Origin: Candidatus Woesearchaeota archaeon
Lineage (GTDB): Archaea; Nanobdellota; Nanobdellia; Woesearchaeales; JAAOYA01
NCBI GenBank assembly: GCA_018221105.1
Contig: JAAOYA010000006.1
Span: 1 to 32,834 of the forward strand
Direction: 5' to 3'
Length of the DNA: 32,834 nt
The first letter of the stretch is position 1. The number at the start of each line of letters is the position of its first letter. Below, in pieces: positions 19,340 to 26,123 of the stretch. A program made the position numbers and the translations under genes. The notes beneath the pieces were generated by a model, which saw only the letters and a program-made list of their open reading frames with translations, searched no databases and was not told the DNA's origin.

Positions 19340-20389
19340 ATGAGTTCAAAAAAAAGAGGTGCCATAGAACTACAATTCAATTGGATATTCGTACTAATAG
19401 TAGGAGCTGTAATACTATTATTCTTTTTTGTAATTGTAACAAAACAACGCGATGTAAGCCAATTACAAATACAAGCAGATGTTAGTAGACGATTAGAAAG
19501 CCTACTATCAGGAGCTCAAACAGTCAGTGAAACAGCACAAATAATAGAAACACCACGCCTGACACTATCATTTGATTGTGAAGGTTACAGAGCAGGAGGC
19601 ACCAGTCCAATAAAAACACTAAGCGCATATTCACTAGATCAAATAAAAGGAACACAAATAATACTTTTTAGCAAAAACTTCAACATACCATTTCGGGCGA
19701 CAAACCTATTATTTGTTACAGACAGTCAAACACGTTACATTATAGTATCAGATGACAGTCTAGGAACTAACATATTAGAGTTAATACCAGAACAAGTCGA
19801 CAGACAACTAATCAGCTACGATGATTTGATGAGTTTAGAAGAGCAAAACAGCAATCGCGCAAGATTCATATTTGTCAACCCGCCAAACGATGATAACATT
19901 ACAATACCTACAGAGTTTCGTAGTTACAAAGACGAAAAAGTTAGTGCCGCAAAAATTGATAGTGTTAGCCCGTATGATTACGGCCGAGTAGCATACTATC
20001 AAAAACAAGGATTATTTTTGGATCAAACAGCATCATATGTCGAATACATCGATGATCCTATGATGCTAGCAGCACTTTTTAGCCAAGACGAAGAAGTATA
20101 CCAGTGCAATATCAAAAGAGCATTGACGCAAGCAATGTTTATCGCAGACTTGTACGCTAAAAGAGCAGAATTATTAGCAAACAGTGGACTGGCAGATATT
20201 TGCAACTCCTACACTACTAGTTCGATAACAACACTTCAAACACTAAAAAACAGCATCAAAGCAAAAACAGCCGACAACATAGGCGCGACAAGCGCAATAC
20301 AAGACTTAGAAGGCATTCACTCCAACGTACTAGAATTAAAAGATCGCAACCAACGATTATTAGATGAAAGTTGTCCAACACTATACTAA
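19340..20389 (+). CDS. Pilin-like membrane protein (GAIELQFNWIFVLI family)
   Basis: A 349-aa protein. The N-terminus MSSKKRG then AIELQFNWIFVLIVGAVILL is a class III prepilin-like signal and matches a strongly conserved DPANN family with the IELQFNWIFVLI signature. The outer domain (residues about 40-349) is mixed alpha/beta with few cysteines, ends in a helical stretch rich in Ala/Leu/Lys/Gln, and has Cys near the C-terminus. ATG at 19340 is about 26 nt after a TATA box. It is followed after 4 nt by the next pilin-like gene, so it heads a three-gene unit (19340-21369). It is probably a structural or assembly component of a type IV pilus-like surface machine; I know no experimental data on the family. 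Confidence 0.82.
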   Translation: MSSKKRGAIELQFNWIFVLIVGAVILLFFFVIVTKQRDVSQLQIQADVSRRLESLLSGAQTVSETAQIIETPRLTLSFDCEGYRAGGTSPIKTLSAYSLDQIKGTQIILFSKNFNIPFRATNLLFVTDSQTRYIIVSDDSLGTNILELIPEQVDRQLISYDDLMSLEEQNSNRARFIFVNPPNDDNITIPTEFRSYKDEKVSAAKIDSVSPYDYGRVAYYQKQGLFLDQTASYVEYIDDPMMLAALFSQDEEVYQCNIKRALTQAMFIADLYAKRAELLANSGLADICNSYTTSSITTLQTLKNSIKAKTADNIGATSAIQDLEGIHSNVLELKDRNQRLLDESCPTLY

Positions 20390-20393
20390 CAAA

Positions 20394-20882
20394 ATGAGAA
20401 AAAAGAGCCAGATCAAGATGACAGAAAACATTGCTGTGATGGTAATATTCTTTGTCCTATTAGTATTTGCAATAGTATTTTATGCAAACGTCAAACGCGG
20501 CACAAGCCAAGACGAACTAGAAGAATTAAAACAATTAAAAGCAGTCGACGCAGCACTAATCTTGTCAAACCTTCCAGAAATCAAGTGCTCAATAGCAGCA
20601 ACAGAACAAGGAGCATGCTTAGACCTTTACAAAATACTAGCATTAAAAGAAATCTACGAGCAAAACCCCAACAGTGTAATAAACCATTACCAAGACAAGT
20701 TTGGCTTTGCAACAATAACAATACGCCAATTATACCCAATAGAGCAAACAATAATAGTCTATGACAACAAAATTGACGATGACAAAATATCAAAGTTTTT
20801 TACGCCAATACCAGTAACATTGTACAATGTAACAAATGGCAATAACGCTTTTGGAGTGATAGAATTTGAAAAGTACGCGTAG
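20394..20882 (+). CDS. Pilin-like membrane protein (MTENIAVMVIFFVLL family)
   Basis: A 162-aa protein. MRKKSQIK followed by MTENIAVMVIFFVLLVFAIVFY resembles a prepilin signal and a DPANN family with an MTEN-I motif at the start of the helix. The outer domain has two cysteines about 11 residues apart (near residues 67 and 77) and ends as a beta-rich segment. ATG at 20394 was preferred to an in-frame ATG at 20364, because the latter would add ten residues before the basic start and overlap the upstream gene. The spacing to the upstream stop is 4 nt. It overlaps the next gene by 17 nt. Confidence 0.8.
   Translation: MRKKSQIKMTENIAVMVIFFVLLVFAIVFYANVKRGTSQDELEELKQLKAVDAALILSNLPEIKCSIAATEQGACLDLYKILALKEIYEQNPNSVINHYQDKFGFATITIRQLYPIEQTIIVYDNKIDDDKISKFFTPIPVTLYNVTNGNNAFGVIEFEKYA
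20853..20860 (+). promoter_or_regulatory. Ribosome binding site GGAGTGAT deciding a TTG start
   Basis: GGAGTGAT, close to the archaeal consensus GGAGGTGAT, lies 5 nt before TTG at 20866 and inside the preceding coding region. It argues for TTG rather than the ATG at 20887. Confidence 0.6.
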
Positions 20883-21369
20883 TCAAATGGAATTTATTGG
20901 AATAGTGATAATAGTACTATTAATAACACTCGTAATGCTGTTTGTGATAATATGGCTTGCTAACAAAGAACCAAGCGACATAAAACGTGAAGTGACAACA
21001 ACACAAGTCACAGCAAACATATTAAACGCAATGCTAAAAACAACCACTGATTGTCGCGACATGAGAGCAAGCGACCTAGCACTAAACTGCATCAAAACAA
21101 GTTTTAACGCCGACACAATAAAAAATTGTCAAAACGGGCAAAACAGTTGCGAATACTTTGAAAGCTTCACAGCCTCAATACTAAACAACACAATATACGA
21201 GTGGGGTAACGATTATAACTTTTACATAGAATACGATTCAACACAATACTTACAATCAAGCACAGGCAATTGCGCAAGTGATAACGTGCGAAAAGAAACA
21301 GAAACAAGCCCATACCCGTTATACCCCCTGCAAGGAGCAATAGAAGTAGTACTACAAGTATGCAATTAA
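20866..21369 (+). CDS. Pilin-like membrane protein (RSQMEFIGIVIIVLL family), TTG start
   Basis: A 167-aa protein starting at TTG: (M)KSTRSQ then MEFIGIVIIVLLITLVMLFVIIW. The basic residues plus S-Q step and hydrophobic helix form a class III prepilin-like signal only if the TTG is used. The ATG at 20887 would remove all basic residues. A strong ribosome binding site 5 nt upstream supports the TTG. The outer domain has six cysteines, three of them close together (near residues 78-90), plausible disulfides. It overlaps the previous gene by 17 nt and is the last gene of its unit; the next gene has its own promoter. Minor pilin-like role inferred. Confidence 0.78.
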   Translation: MKSTRSQMEFIGIVIIVLLITLVMLFVIIWLANKEPSDIKREVTTTQVTANILNAMLKTTTDCRDMRASDLALNCIKTSFNADTIKNCQNGQNSCEYFESFTASILNNTIYEWGNDYNFYIEYDSTQYLQSSTGNCASDNVRKETETSPYPLYPLQGAIEVVLQVCN

Positions 21370-21385
21370 AAACAAAAAAGCAATA

Positions 21386-21396
21386 GTTTTATATAC
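21386..21396 (+). promoter_or_regulatory. TATA box of the pilin gene at 21441
   Basis: GTTTTATATAC is centred about 50 nt before the ATG at 21441, leaving a leader of about 25 nt that carries a ribosome binding site. Confidence 0.6.
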
Positions 21397-21428
21397 GACA
21401 AACCACCAAAAAAACATATAAAGCACTA

Positions 21429-21435
21429 AGAGGTG
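21429..21435 (+). promoter_or_regulatory. Ribosome binding site AGAGGTG before 21441
   Basis: AGAGGTG sits 5 nt before the ATG. It is one of the best Shine-Dalgarno matches in the window, which suggests strong expression. Confidence 0.65.
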
Positions 21436-21440
21436 TTTAC

Positions 21441-21716
21441 ATGTACAAAAAAGCACAAGGAATCAGCATGAACATGATAATAATAGCTGCGATAGCACTA
21501 TTAGTACTAGTAATCACGTCAATAATATTTATTGGCAGAATGTCCGGAACAACAGCAAGCATAGAAAGCTGCACTAACAAAGCAGGAATGTGCGGAGTAG
21601 TATGCGGATCAGAAGACGCTGGAACAGCAAATTATCCATTTCAATACAACGAATTCAAATGTCCAGACGCAAGTGACGGCACACCACAACAATGCTGCCT
21701 ACAACTACAAATATAA
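21441..21716 (+). CDS. Small type IV pilin-like protein, candidate major pilin A
   Basis: A 91-aa protein with a textbook archaeal prepilin start: MYKKAQG, then ISMNMIIIAAIALLVLVI, a hydrophobic helix. The predicted cleavage is around the A-Q-G step. The mature outer part is only about 55 residues with six cysteines and a Cys-Cys pair near the C-terminus. It is very similar in its N-terminal 30 residues to the next gene. It has its own TATA box and a strong AGAGGTG ribosome binding site, consistent with a highly expressed structural subunit. This is the best candidate in the window, with its neighbour, for the bulk pilin; that is inference from size and signals. Confidence 0.82.
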   Translation: MYKKAQGISMNMIIIAAIALLVLVITSIIFIGRMSGTTASIESCTNKAGMCGVVCGSEDAGTANYPFQYNEFKCPDASDGTPQQCCLQLQI

Positions 21717-21722
21717 AATTTT
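21708..21722 (+). promoter_or_regulatory. Possible TATA box of the pilin gene at 21740
   Basis: An A/T-only stretch with ATATAAAATTTTA lies about 25 nt before the ATG at 21740 and overlaps the end of the previous gene. The region is so AT-rich that the exact element is uncertain. Confidence 0.35.
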
Positions 21723-21739
21723 ATTTTTCTATTTTTAAA

Positions 21740-21991
21740 ATGAAAAAGGCACAAGGACTATCAATGAACGTGATAATAGTGGCGGCACTAGCATTAATAG
21801 TGCTAGTGGTCGTGACAATTATTTTCACAAGCAATGTGCGCAACGCTAACAGAGGATTAAATGCTTGTGAGAGTAAAGGACAAGGCGCGACGTGCAGGCC
21901 AACTTGCGAGCCTAGTGAAGTTTCTGTAGGAGCTGCTGATTGCAAAGATAGAGATGAAGCGAATAATTTCTGTTGTTTGCCAGTGAAGTAA
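21740..21991 (+). CDS. Small type IV pilin-like protein, candidate major pilin B
   Basis: An 83-aa protein: MKKAQG, then LSMNVIIVAALALIVLVVV, almost the same as the preceding pilin in the signal and helix, with a different Cys-rich outer part (six cysteines, ending CCLPVK). Tandem paralogues of this kind usually arise by duplication. ATG at 21740 was chosen because the basic KK directly precedes the hydrophobic helix; the frame is open upstream to 21692 but the added residues do not fit a signal. It is preceded by 23 nt after the neighbouring stop. Likely structural pilin or minor pilin. Confidence 0.82.
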   Translation: MKKAQGLSMNVIIVAALALIVLVVVTIIFTSNVRNANRGLNACESKGQGATCRPTCEPSEVSVGAADCKDRDEANNFCCLPVK

Positions 21992-22000
21992 ACCCGCGAA

Positions 22001-22010
22001 AAACTTATAA
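22001..22010 (+). promoter_or_regulatory. TATA box of the 34-aa protein operon
   Basis: AAACTTATAA is centred about 29 nt before the ATG at 22035, with no ribosome binding site. It is a leaderless promoter that supports the very short gene that follows. Confidence 0.6.
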
Positions 22011-22034
22011 ACGCTATAACACACTATTTTCTTA

Positions 22035-22139
22035 ATGACTAAAAAAGGCAATAAAACATTGTTAACAGTAACATTATTCACTTTACTGTTAGCATTATTA
22101 TTGTGGATTGGAAGACTAATAGTCACCAAAGTACTATGA
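22035..22139 (+). CDS. 34-aa single-helix membrane peptide
   Basis: This very short frame starts MTKKGNK, then has a hydrophobic helix LLTVTLFTLLLALLLW and a basic tail. It is supported by a TATA box at leaderless distance, by a basic-then-hydrophobic layout like its neighbours, and by an ATGA overlap (22136-22139) with the next gene. Its translation would couple the 320-aa pilin-like protein to the promoter. It could be a true small subunit or mainly a leader peptide for coupling. No family is recognised. Confidence 0.65.
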   Translation: MTKKGNKTLLTVTLFTLLLALLLWIGRLIVTKVL

Positions 22140-23098
22140 ACAAAAAAGCACAACAAGAAACACTTAGAAATTTATTATTGTTAATAATAGTTTTAGCATT
22201 ACTATCAGTATTTCTTTATACAACACTACTAAAAGCTGATAATATTGTAGACGAAGAACTATGCCTTAGCAGCGCAGTAATGCAACACGCGCAAAAAACA
22301 GTCAGTGGCAATCTTGCAAATCCATTCAGCGATATTAATTGCCCAGCAAAACTCTACGAGCTAGAAAATAAAGATTTAGACCTAGCAACAGCCGAAAAAT
22401 TGATGAGTCAACTTAACAAAAGAGGAATAGATTTTGATAACACAACACCAGAAGAATTCGCGCTTAACAATTTTTTAGCACAAAGAATGGAAAGTTGTTG
22501 GCGAGGACTAGGAAGTGGCAAATTAGACCTTTTCGATAGTAATATGATTGACAGAAACAGAGCATGCGTACTATGCTCTGTTGTAGAATTTGACGAGCTT
22601 AACATAGACAAAAATACAACTATTGACTTGGGTTACTGGCTAAAAAACGTTGAATACAAAAGTACAGGCATAAGTTATTTTGAACACTTGTTAGATCCTG
22701 ATATCAAAGAAAGACCAACAGTTTACGCTATGACAAGCAACATGCAATACTTTTACAACATTGAAAAACCAGTAGCAGTAGTGTTTGCTCGCTACAACGG
22801 TGGAAAACTCTCAAACTTACAAGGAACAGTAGGTACCGCGGGAGGAGCAGTTGGAGGCGCAATAGTTGGAGCAACAATTTGTTCAGTAGTGCCTGTAGGA
22901 GGAACCATTGTCTGCGGGGTTGGTGGAGGATTGCTAGGTGCGTTAGCTGGTAGTGGGGCACCAGCTATTAGTAATTTGCTATCAGGCGGACTAGCAGATG
23001 TTGACGAAGTACTAGTAATACCCTACACAGTAGAAAACCTACAATTAATCTGCCAAGAAGTAGTTAACGGTTTTAAAACACAAGAGGAAAAACCATGA
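22136..23098 (+). CDS. Pilin-like membrane protein with a glycine-zipper segment
   Basis: A 320-aa protein. The N-terminus MNKKAQQETLRNLLLLIIVLALL is prepilin-like. The outer domain contains a conserved Cys pattern around residues 121-147 (CWRGLGSGKL, then CVLC), which I recognise from DPANN surface proteins. Residues about 230-275 are a Gly/Ala/Val stretch with G-x(3)-G steps (GGAVGGAIVGA and GVGGGLLGALAG), a glycine zipper able to pack helices or insert into membranes. A short cysteine-containing end follows. It starts in an ATGA overlap with the 34-aa gene and ends in an ATGA overlap with the 47-aa gene. The function is unknown. Confidence 0.82.
   Translation: MNKKAQQETLRNLLLLIIVLALLSVFLYTTLLKADNIVDEELCLSSAVMQHAQKTVSGNLANPFSDINCPAKLYELENKDLDLATAEKLMSQLNKRGIDFDNTTPEEFALNNFLAQRMESCWRGLGSGKLDLFDSNMIDRNRACVLCSVVEFDELNIDKNTTIDLGYWLKNVEYKSTGISYFEHLLDPDIKERPTVYAMTSNMQYFYNIEKPVAVVFARYNGGKLSNLQGTVGTAGGAVGGAIVGATICSVVPVGGTIVCGVGGGLLGALAGSGAPAISNLLSGGLADVDEVLVIPYTVENLQLICQEVVNGFKTQEEKP
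23084..23087 (+). promoter_or_regulatory. Ribosome binding site GAGG before the 47-aa gene
   Basis: GAGG lies 7 nt before the ATG at 23095, inside the end of the previous gene. It is a strong hint that the short frame is translated. Confidence 0.55.
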
Positions 23099-23238
23099 AA
23101 TTATTAAAAAAAGGACAGTTAGGACTAGAAGACCTAAAAAAAATATTATTTATGTTATTATTACTAGTTCTTGGAGTTATACTAATCTGGAAATTTTACG
23201 GAGCAATAAAAACAGCAGCACAAAATGTTTTCCCATAA
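23095..23238 (+). CDS. 47-aa pilin-like membrane peptide
   Basis: The frame encodes MKLLKKGQLGLEDLKKIL followed by a hydrophobic helix (FMLLLLVLGVILIW) and a short tail. KKGQ-LGLED resembles a class III prepilin cleavage region. It has a GAGG ribosome binding site, an ATGA overlap with the upstream gene and a 14-nt overlap with the next gene, all typical of a real operon member. It would be one of the smallest pilin-like subunits, with almost no outer domain. Confidence 0.7.
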   Translation: MKLLKKGQLGLEDLKKILFMLLLLVLGVILIWKFYGAIKTAAQNVFP

Positions 23239-23605
23239 CAAAAAAGCAAACGTGGACATGGCCTTTAGTTGGGTCAACGGATTAATACTATTAATAATAA
23301 TAGTTGCAATAGTAGGAGTTGGATACTTTGTTTACACATTAAAAGCGACAACCGATTTATTAGGAGAAGAAAAGACACCTCCAAACGAAACACAAGAATT
23401 CATCCCTTTTACCGAGCGAGAAATACAAGCTTGTGTTGATCAAATACAAGAGACAGAATTTTATTGCTGTTATGAAGTAAAAGATAATAAATACTTTTAT
23501 TCAAAAAATGAGCGTTGCGCACAAAAAAAGTTTTTATGGTGGGAGAGAAATCTTGGAGAGCGCCAAATAATAGAAAACTGTTGTCAAAGTATAGGATTTG
23601 GATAA
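23225..23605 (+). CDS. Single-pass pilin-like membrane protein with Cys-rich outer domain
   Basis: A 126-aa protein. The start MFSHNKKA, then NVDMAFSWVNGLILLIIIVAIVG, is basic-then-hydrophobic, like the neighbouring prepilin-like genes. The outer part has six cysteines, including two Cys-Cys pairs, and several Trp/Tyr residues. The overlap with the 47-aa gene is 14 nt, and no ribosome binding site is visible. It ends one nucleotide before the next start. I do not recognise a named family. Confidence 0.75.
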   Translation: MFSHNKKANVDMAFSWVNGLILLIIIVAIVGVGYFVYTLKATTDLLGEEKTPPNETQEFIPFTEREIQACVDQIQETEFYCCYEVKDNKYFYSKNERCAQKKFLWWERNLGERQIIENCCQSIGFG

Positions 23606-23606
23606 A

Positions 23607-24134
23607 ATGGCAGGCGACGATGATATGGGCAATAAACTTGTAAACATCATACTAGTAGTAGGAATACTTTTTTTTGTGTTTATTGTTGTCGCAAAACTTT
23701 ACGCCGCGGTAACACCACACCCTGATAAAACAAGCCTTGATAATCGTGATGCTGTAGTGCAAGTTATTGAAAGTATGAAAGAAGACCTACAAAGTTGTGA
23801 CTCTGGGCAAGCAAGTACTTGCACAAAAGAAATAAGTCAGCCAATGCAATGGTCAAAAGACTACAAGTTATGGTTTATTGACAAAAATAATGCTATAATT
23901 GTAACTCTTTCTGAATGTAAAAAACAAAGCTGTCTATGTCTTACAGATGATACAAGATATTTTTGTGAACCATTAGATGATATAATAATGCCTGCTAATC
24001 CTACGTCGCTACATTCATCAGGCAATATTGATGCCTTAAACTTGAAAATGGGCAAGACAAGCGATGGTTATAGTTTAGAAATTGAACGTGTTGAAACACC
24101 AGAATTATTCGATCCAACAGTTATAGCGCCATAA
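23607..24134 (+). CDS. Single-pass membrane protein of the pilin-like cluster
   Basis: A 175-aa protein with a short acidic N-terminus (MAGDDDMGNK) and a hydrophobic helix (LVNIILVVGILFFVFIVVA), unlike the basic prepilin starts nearby. The outer domain has about seven cysteines, four of them within residues 109-125. ATG at 23607 was chosen one nucleotide after the previous stop, with AGGA 10 nt upstream. TTG at 23598 and ATG at 23625 in the same frame are possible; the latter would give a more basic start. It is the last gene before a new promoter. Confidence 0.72.
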   Translation: MAGDDDMGNKLVNIILVVGILFFVFIVVAKLYAAVTPHPDKTSLDNRDAVVQVIESMKEDLQSCDSGQASTCTKEISQPMQWSKDYKLWFIDKNNAIIVTLSECKKQSCLCLTDDTRYFCEPLDDIIMPANPTSLHSSGNIDALNLKMGKTSDGYSLEIERVETPELFDPTVIAP

Positions 24135-24144
24135 TTTTGCAAAA

Positions 24145-24155
24145 CTTATATAAAG
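24145..24155 (+). promoter_or_regulatory. TATA box of the hydrolase operon
   Basis: CTTATATAAAG is centred about 27 nt before the ATG at 24177 and is a near-ideal archaeal TATA box. It gives a leaderless transcript for the five-gene unit ending at 29429. Confidence 0.68.
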
Positions 24156-24176
24156 GTCTATTTCTGATTTTATTAT

Positions 24177-25166
24177 ATGTTTTTAACAGGTAGAAAGGGA
24201 GGTGTTAGCTTAAGCCTCGAACATTTAGTACAATTGGTTTTTCTAGTGGCTGTTGTCATGCTAATGTTTTTTCCTGCTTTTATTTCACAAGTTGGCACTG
24301 ATGATTACCGCTCAAAGTTAAGTGTTGCTAATGATGCACAAATACTTTTCGAGCTCGGACAAAGTATTAGTGGTAATTTGAATTTTTATTTTAACAGTCT
24401 CAACTATATTGTTGACTTGAAACGTGATGGTGTTTTTGTTCGCTCACAAGCAGAGAGCTCTCGCAATCCACCGCTCCAAAGACCTTTTCTGTCAAATTCT
24501 TATATTATGATCGGTGAAGCTAATGATACTAATCCTGTAATCGTAAAAAACAATAATGCTCTTAACCTGTTAAAAACAAGTAGTTCGGGAGCCGCCAGTG
24601 CAGCTAGTGACTTATGCGAGGCGTACAAGGCAAAACTCTTGTCTCAAAGTCTCATTATTGGCATTGATGCTGCGCATGGCGGGCCTGACACTACAACAAT
24701 AACGCATAATTTGTTCAATGAAGAAAAGTACGCTCGCCAACTTACAACTTCGACAAAAGTAGCTTTAGAATTAAAAAATATTAATAGCACTGCTAGCAGA
24801 CCACTTGACAGGCCAGTAAACAAAATAATAACTGGTAGTGAGCGACTACAAGCCTTGAGCAGTAGCACTGTACTTTTTAGTTTTCACACTTCACACTCTA
24901 GCATTTCACAAAACCAACTAATAATAACATACAATGAATTTGATGACGCAAAAAACCTTGCTTGTGTACTACAATCAAAACTAATTAGCGAGTTTAGTAG
25001 TGTTCAAACAAGACCAAAAATACTTTCAAGCTATCACGAGCCAATGCTAGACGCTCAAATTCCAGCTTTAATGCTCGAAGTTGGCGCTCCAGCAAACCAC
25101 CCGCAAAACACTGATCGATTAGCAAACATCATAACAAAAACAATTCAAGAGTTTTACCAACAATGA
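24177..25166 (+). CDS. Pilin-anchored N-acetylmuramoyl-L-alanine amidase-like protein (Amidase_3 fold)
   Basis: A 329-aa protein. Residues 1-35 are a prepilin-like start (MFLTGRKGG, then VSLSLEHLVQLVFLVAVV). Residues about 157-327 fit Amidase_3, the zinc amidase that cuts the bond between MurNAc and L-Ala in peptidoglycan: IIGIDAAHGG (H167), NEEKYARQL (E182/E183), SERLQALSSSTVLFSFH (H237), and PALMLEVGAPAN (E301). These correspond to the His/Glu/His zinc ligands and the catalytic Glu of AmiC/CwlM-type enzymes, so the site looks intact. The G in the usual D-x-GHGG is Ala, a mild change. It heads a leaderless operon and its stop overlaps the next start (ATGA). In an archaeon the substrate is unlikely to be its own wall. 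The fold call rests on motif order; a structure prediction would settle it. Confidence 0.75.
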   Translation: MFLTGRKGGVSLSLEHLVQLVFLVAVVMLMFFPAFISQVGTDDYRSKLSVANDAQILFELGQSISGNLNFYFNSLNYIVDLKRDGVFVRSQAESSRNPPLQRPFLSNSYIMIGEANDTNPVIVKNNNALNLLKTSSSGAASAASDLCEAYKAKLLSQSLIIGIDAAHGGPDTTTITHNLFNEEKYARQLTTSTKVALELKNINSTASRPLDRPVNKIITGSERLQALSSSTVLFSFHTSHSSISQNQLIITYNEFDDAKNLACVLQSKLISEFSSVQTRPKILSSYHEPMLDAQIPALMLEVGAPANHPQNTDRLANIITKTIQEFYQQ

Positions 25167-25636
25167 AACAATTACTAAAAAACAAAAAAGGCTTTGGAGA
25201 AGGACTCTTATGGGTTGCAAGACTGTTATTTTTGGCAGCAGTACTAGCAGGACTAACAGCATTTTACGCTTTTTCCAACACTGCAGGATTAAATGCTGAA
25301 GATGTTAGAGCGCAAGCTTTGGTGCTGCGATTAACACACGCCCCAAATGGCATATCATTTGTTGATGGCGCAGGACGATTACACATAGAAATAATAGATT
25401 ATAACAAATTATCAGACAATATTACACTTGCAACATTGTATAATTCTACAAGCATTACAGTAAACGTTAGCATTGACGGAGAAGACTTTTTTACAAATAA
25501 AAGATTTTACACTTTAGCAAAACCACTAGCAAGTTTTGGAAAGTATGAAACAGTAAAGCGTGAACGTCACACACAACTACTAAAAAATAATCAGTTAACA
25601 AGCACTAAAATGGTGATAGAAATTGTTTACCAATAA
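25163..25636 (+). CDS. Pilin-like membrane protein
   Basis: A 157-aa protein with a prepilin-like start (MKQLLKNKKG, then FGEGLLWVARLLFLAAVLAGL), followed by a cysteine-free outer domain of mainly beta character (about residues 45-157). It sits between the amidase-like and the next membrane gene in an operon with ATGA and 14-nt overlaps, so it is probably a subunit of the same surface assembly. The function is unknown. Confidence 0.78.
   Translation: MKQLLKNKKGFGEGLLWVARLLFLAAVLAGLTAFYAFSNTAGLNAEDVRAQALVLRLTHAPNGISFVDGAGRLHIEIIDYNKLSDNITLATLYNSTSITVNVSIDGEDFFTNKRFYTLAKPLASFGKYETVKRERHTQLLKNNQLTSTKMVIEIVYQ
25612..25617 (+). promoter_or_regulatory. Ribosome binding site GGTGAT deciding a TTG start
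   Basis: GGTGAT lies 5 nt before TTG at 25623, within the previous coding region. This is the same arrangement as at 20853-20866. Confidence 0.6.
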
Positions 25637-26123
25637 AAAAGCAATACTTGGAGGTATAGTAATACCAATAGCTATGATAGTAGTGCTTGCAATATTCATA
25701 ATCTTTTTTTCAGCAATAACAATACAAGAAAAAATGCAAGAAAACGAGCTAGCAAACCAAAACAAAGATTTTGAAGGAGGCTTTTTTGTACAATCACTAC
25801 TAAAAACAGAAGTTGATAATTTAGAAAGCCAAAAAACAGAGTTATGGCAGTTAATGGTGCAAGAAGAATACTTATATTTGACTAATGACTTGCAAGTTAA
25901 TCAACTACGAGATCTCTTGTACGAGCACATCTTTAGAATTACTAGGGAAACTTTCGGGGAGTTCAGTTGCCCTGATATAACTATTAATGGTCGTTACATT
26001 CAAGTTTCTAGAGATTGTGTCACAACAGGACAAGACAAATTATTTGAGAGCGAAACAAAAATTCCTTATTATTATTCAACTAATCCAACAACAATACTGA
26101 TGGAATTAAAAATTACAAAATGA
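25623..26123 (+). CDS. Pilin-like membrane protein, TTG start
   Basis: A 166-aa protein read from TTG: (M)FTNKKA, then ILGGIVIPIAMIVVLAIFIIFF, a basic-then-hydrophobic prepilin-like signal. No ATG occurs before the middle of the helix, and GGTGAT 5 nt upstream supports the TTG. The outer part begins with a charged helical stretch (about residues 35-85) and ends beta-rich, with two cysteines (near 118 and 133). It overlaps the upstream gene by 14 nt and the M23 gene by ATGA. Confidence 0.78.
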   Translation: MFTNKKAILGGIVIPIAMIVVLAIFIIFFSAITIQEKMQENELANQNKDFEGGFFVQSLLKTEVDNLESQKTELWQLMVQEEYLYLTNDLQVNQLRDLLYEHIFRITRETFGEFSCPDITINGRYIQVSRDCVTTGQDKLFESETKIPYYYSTNPTTILMELKITK

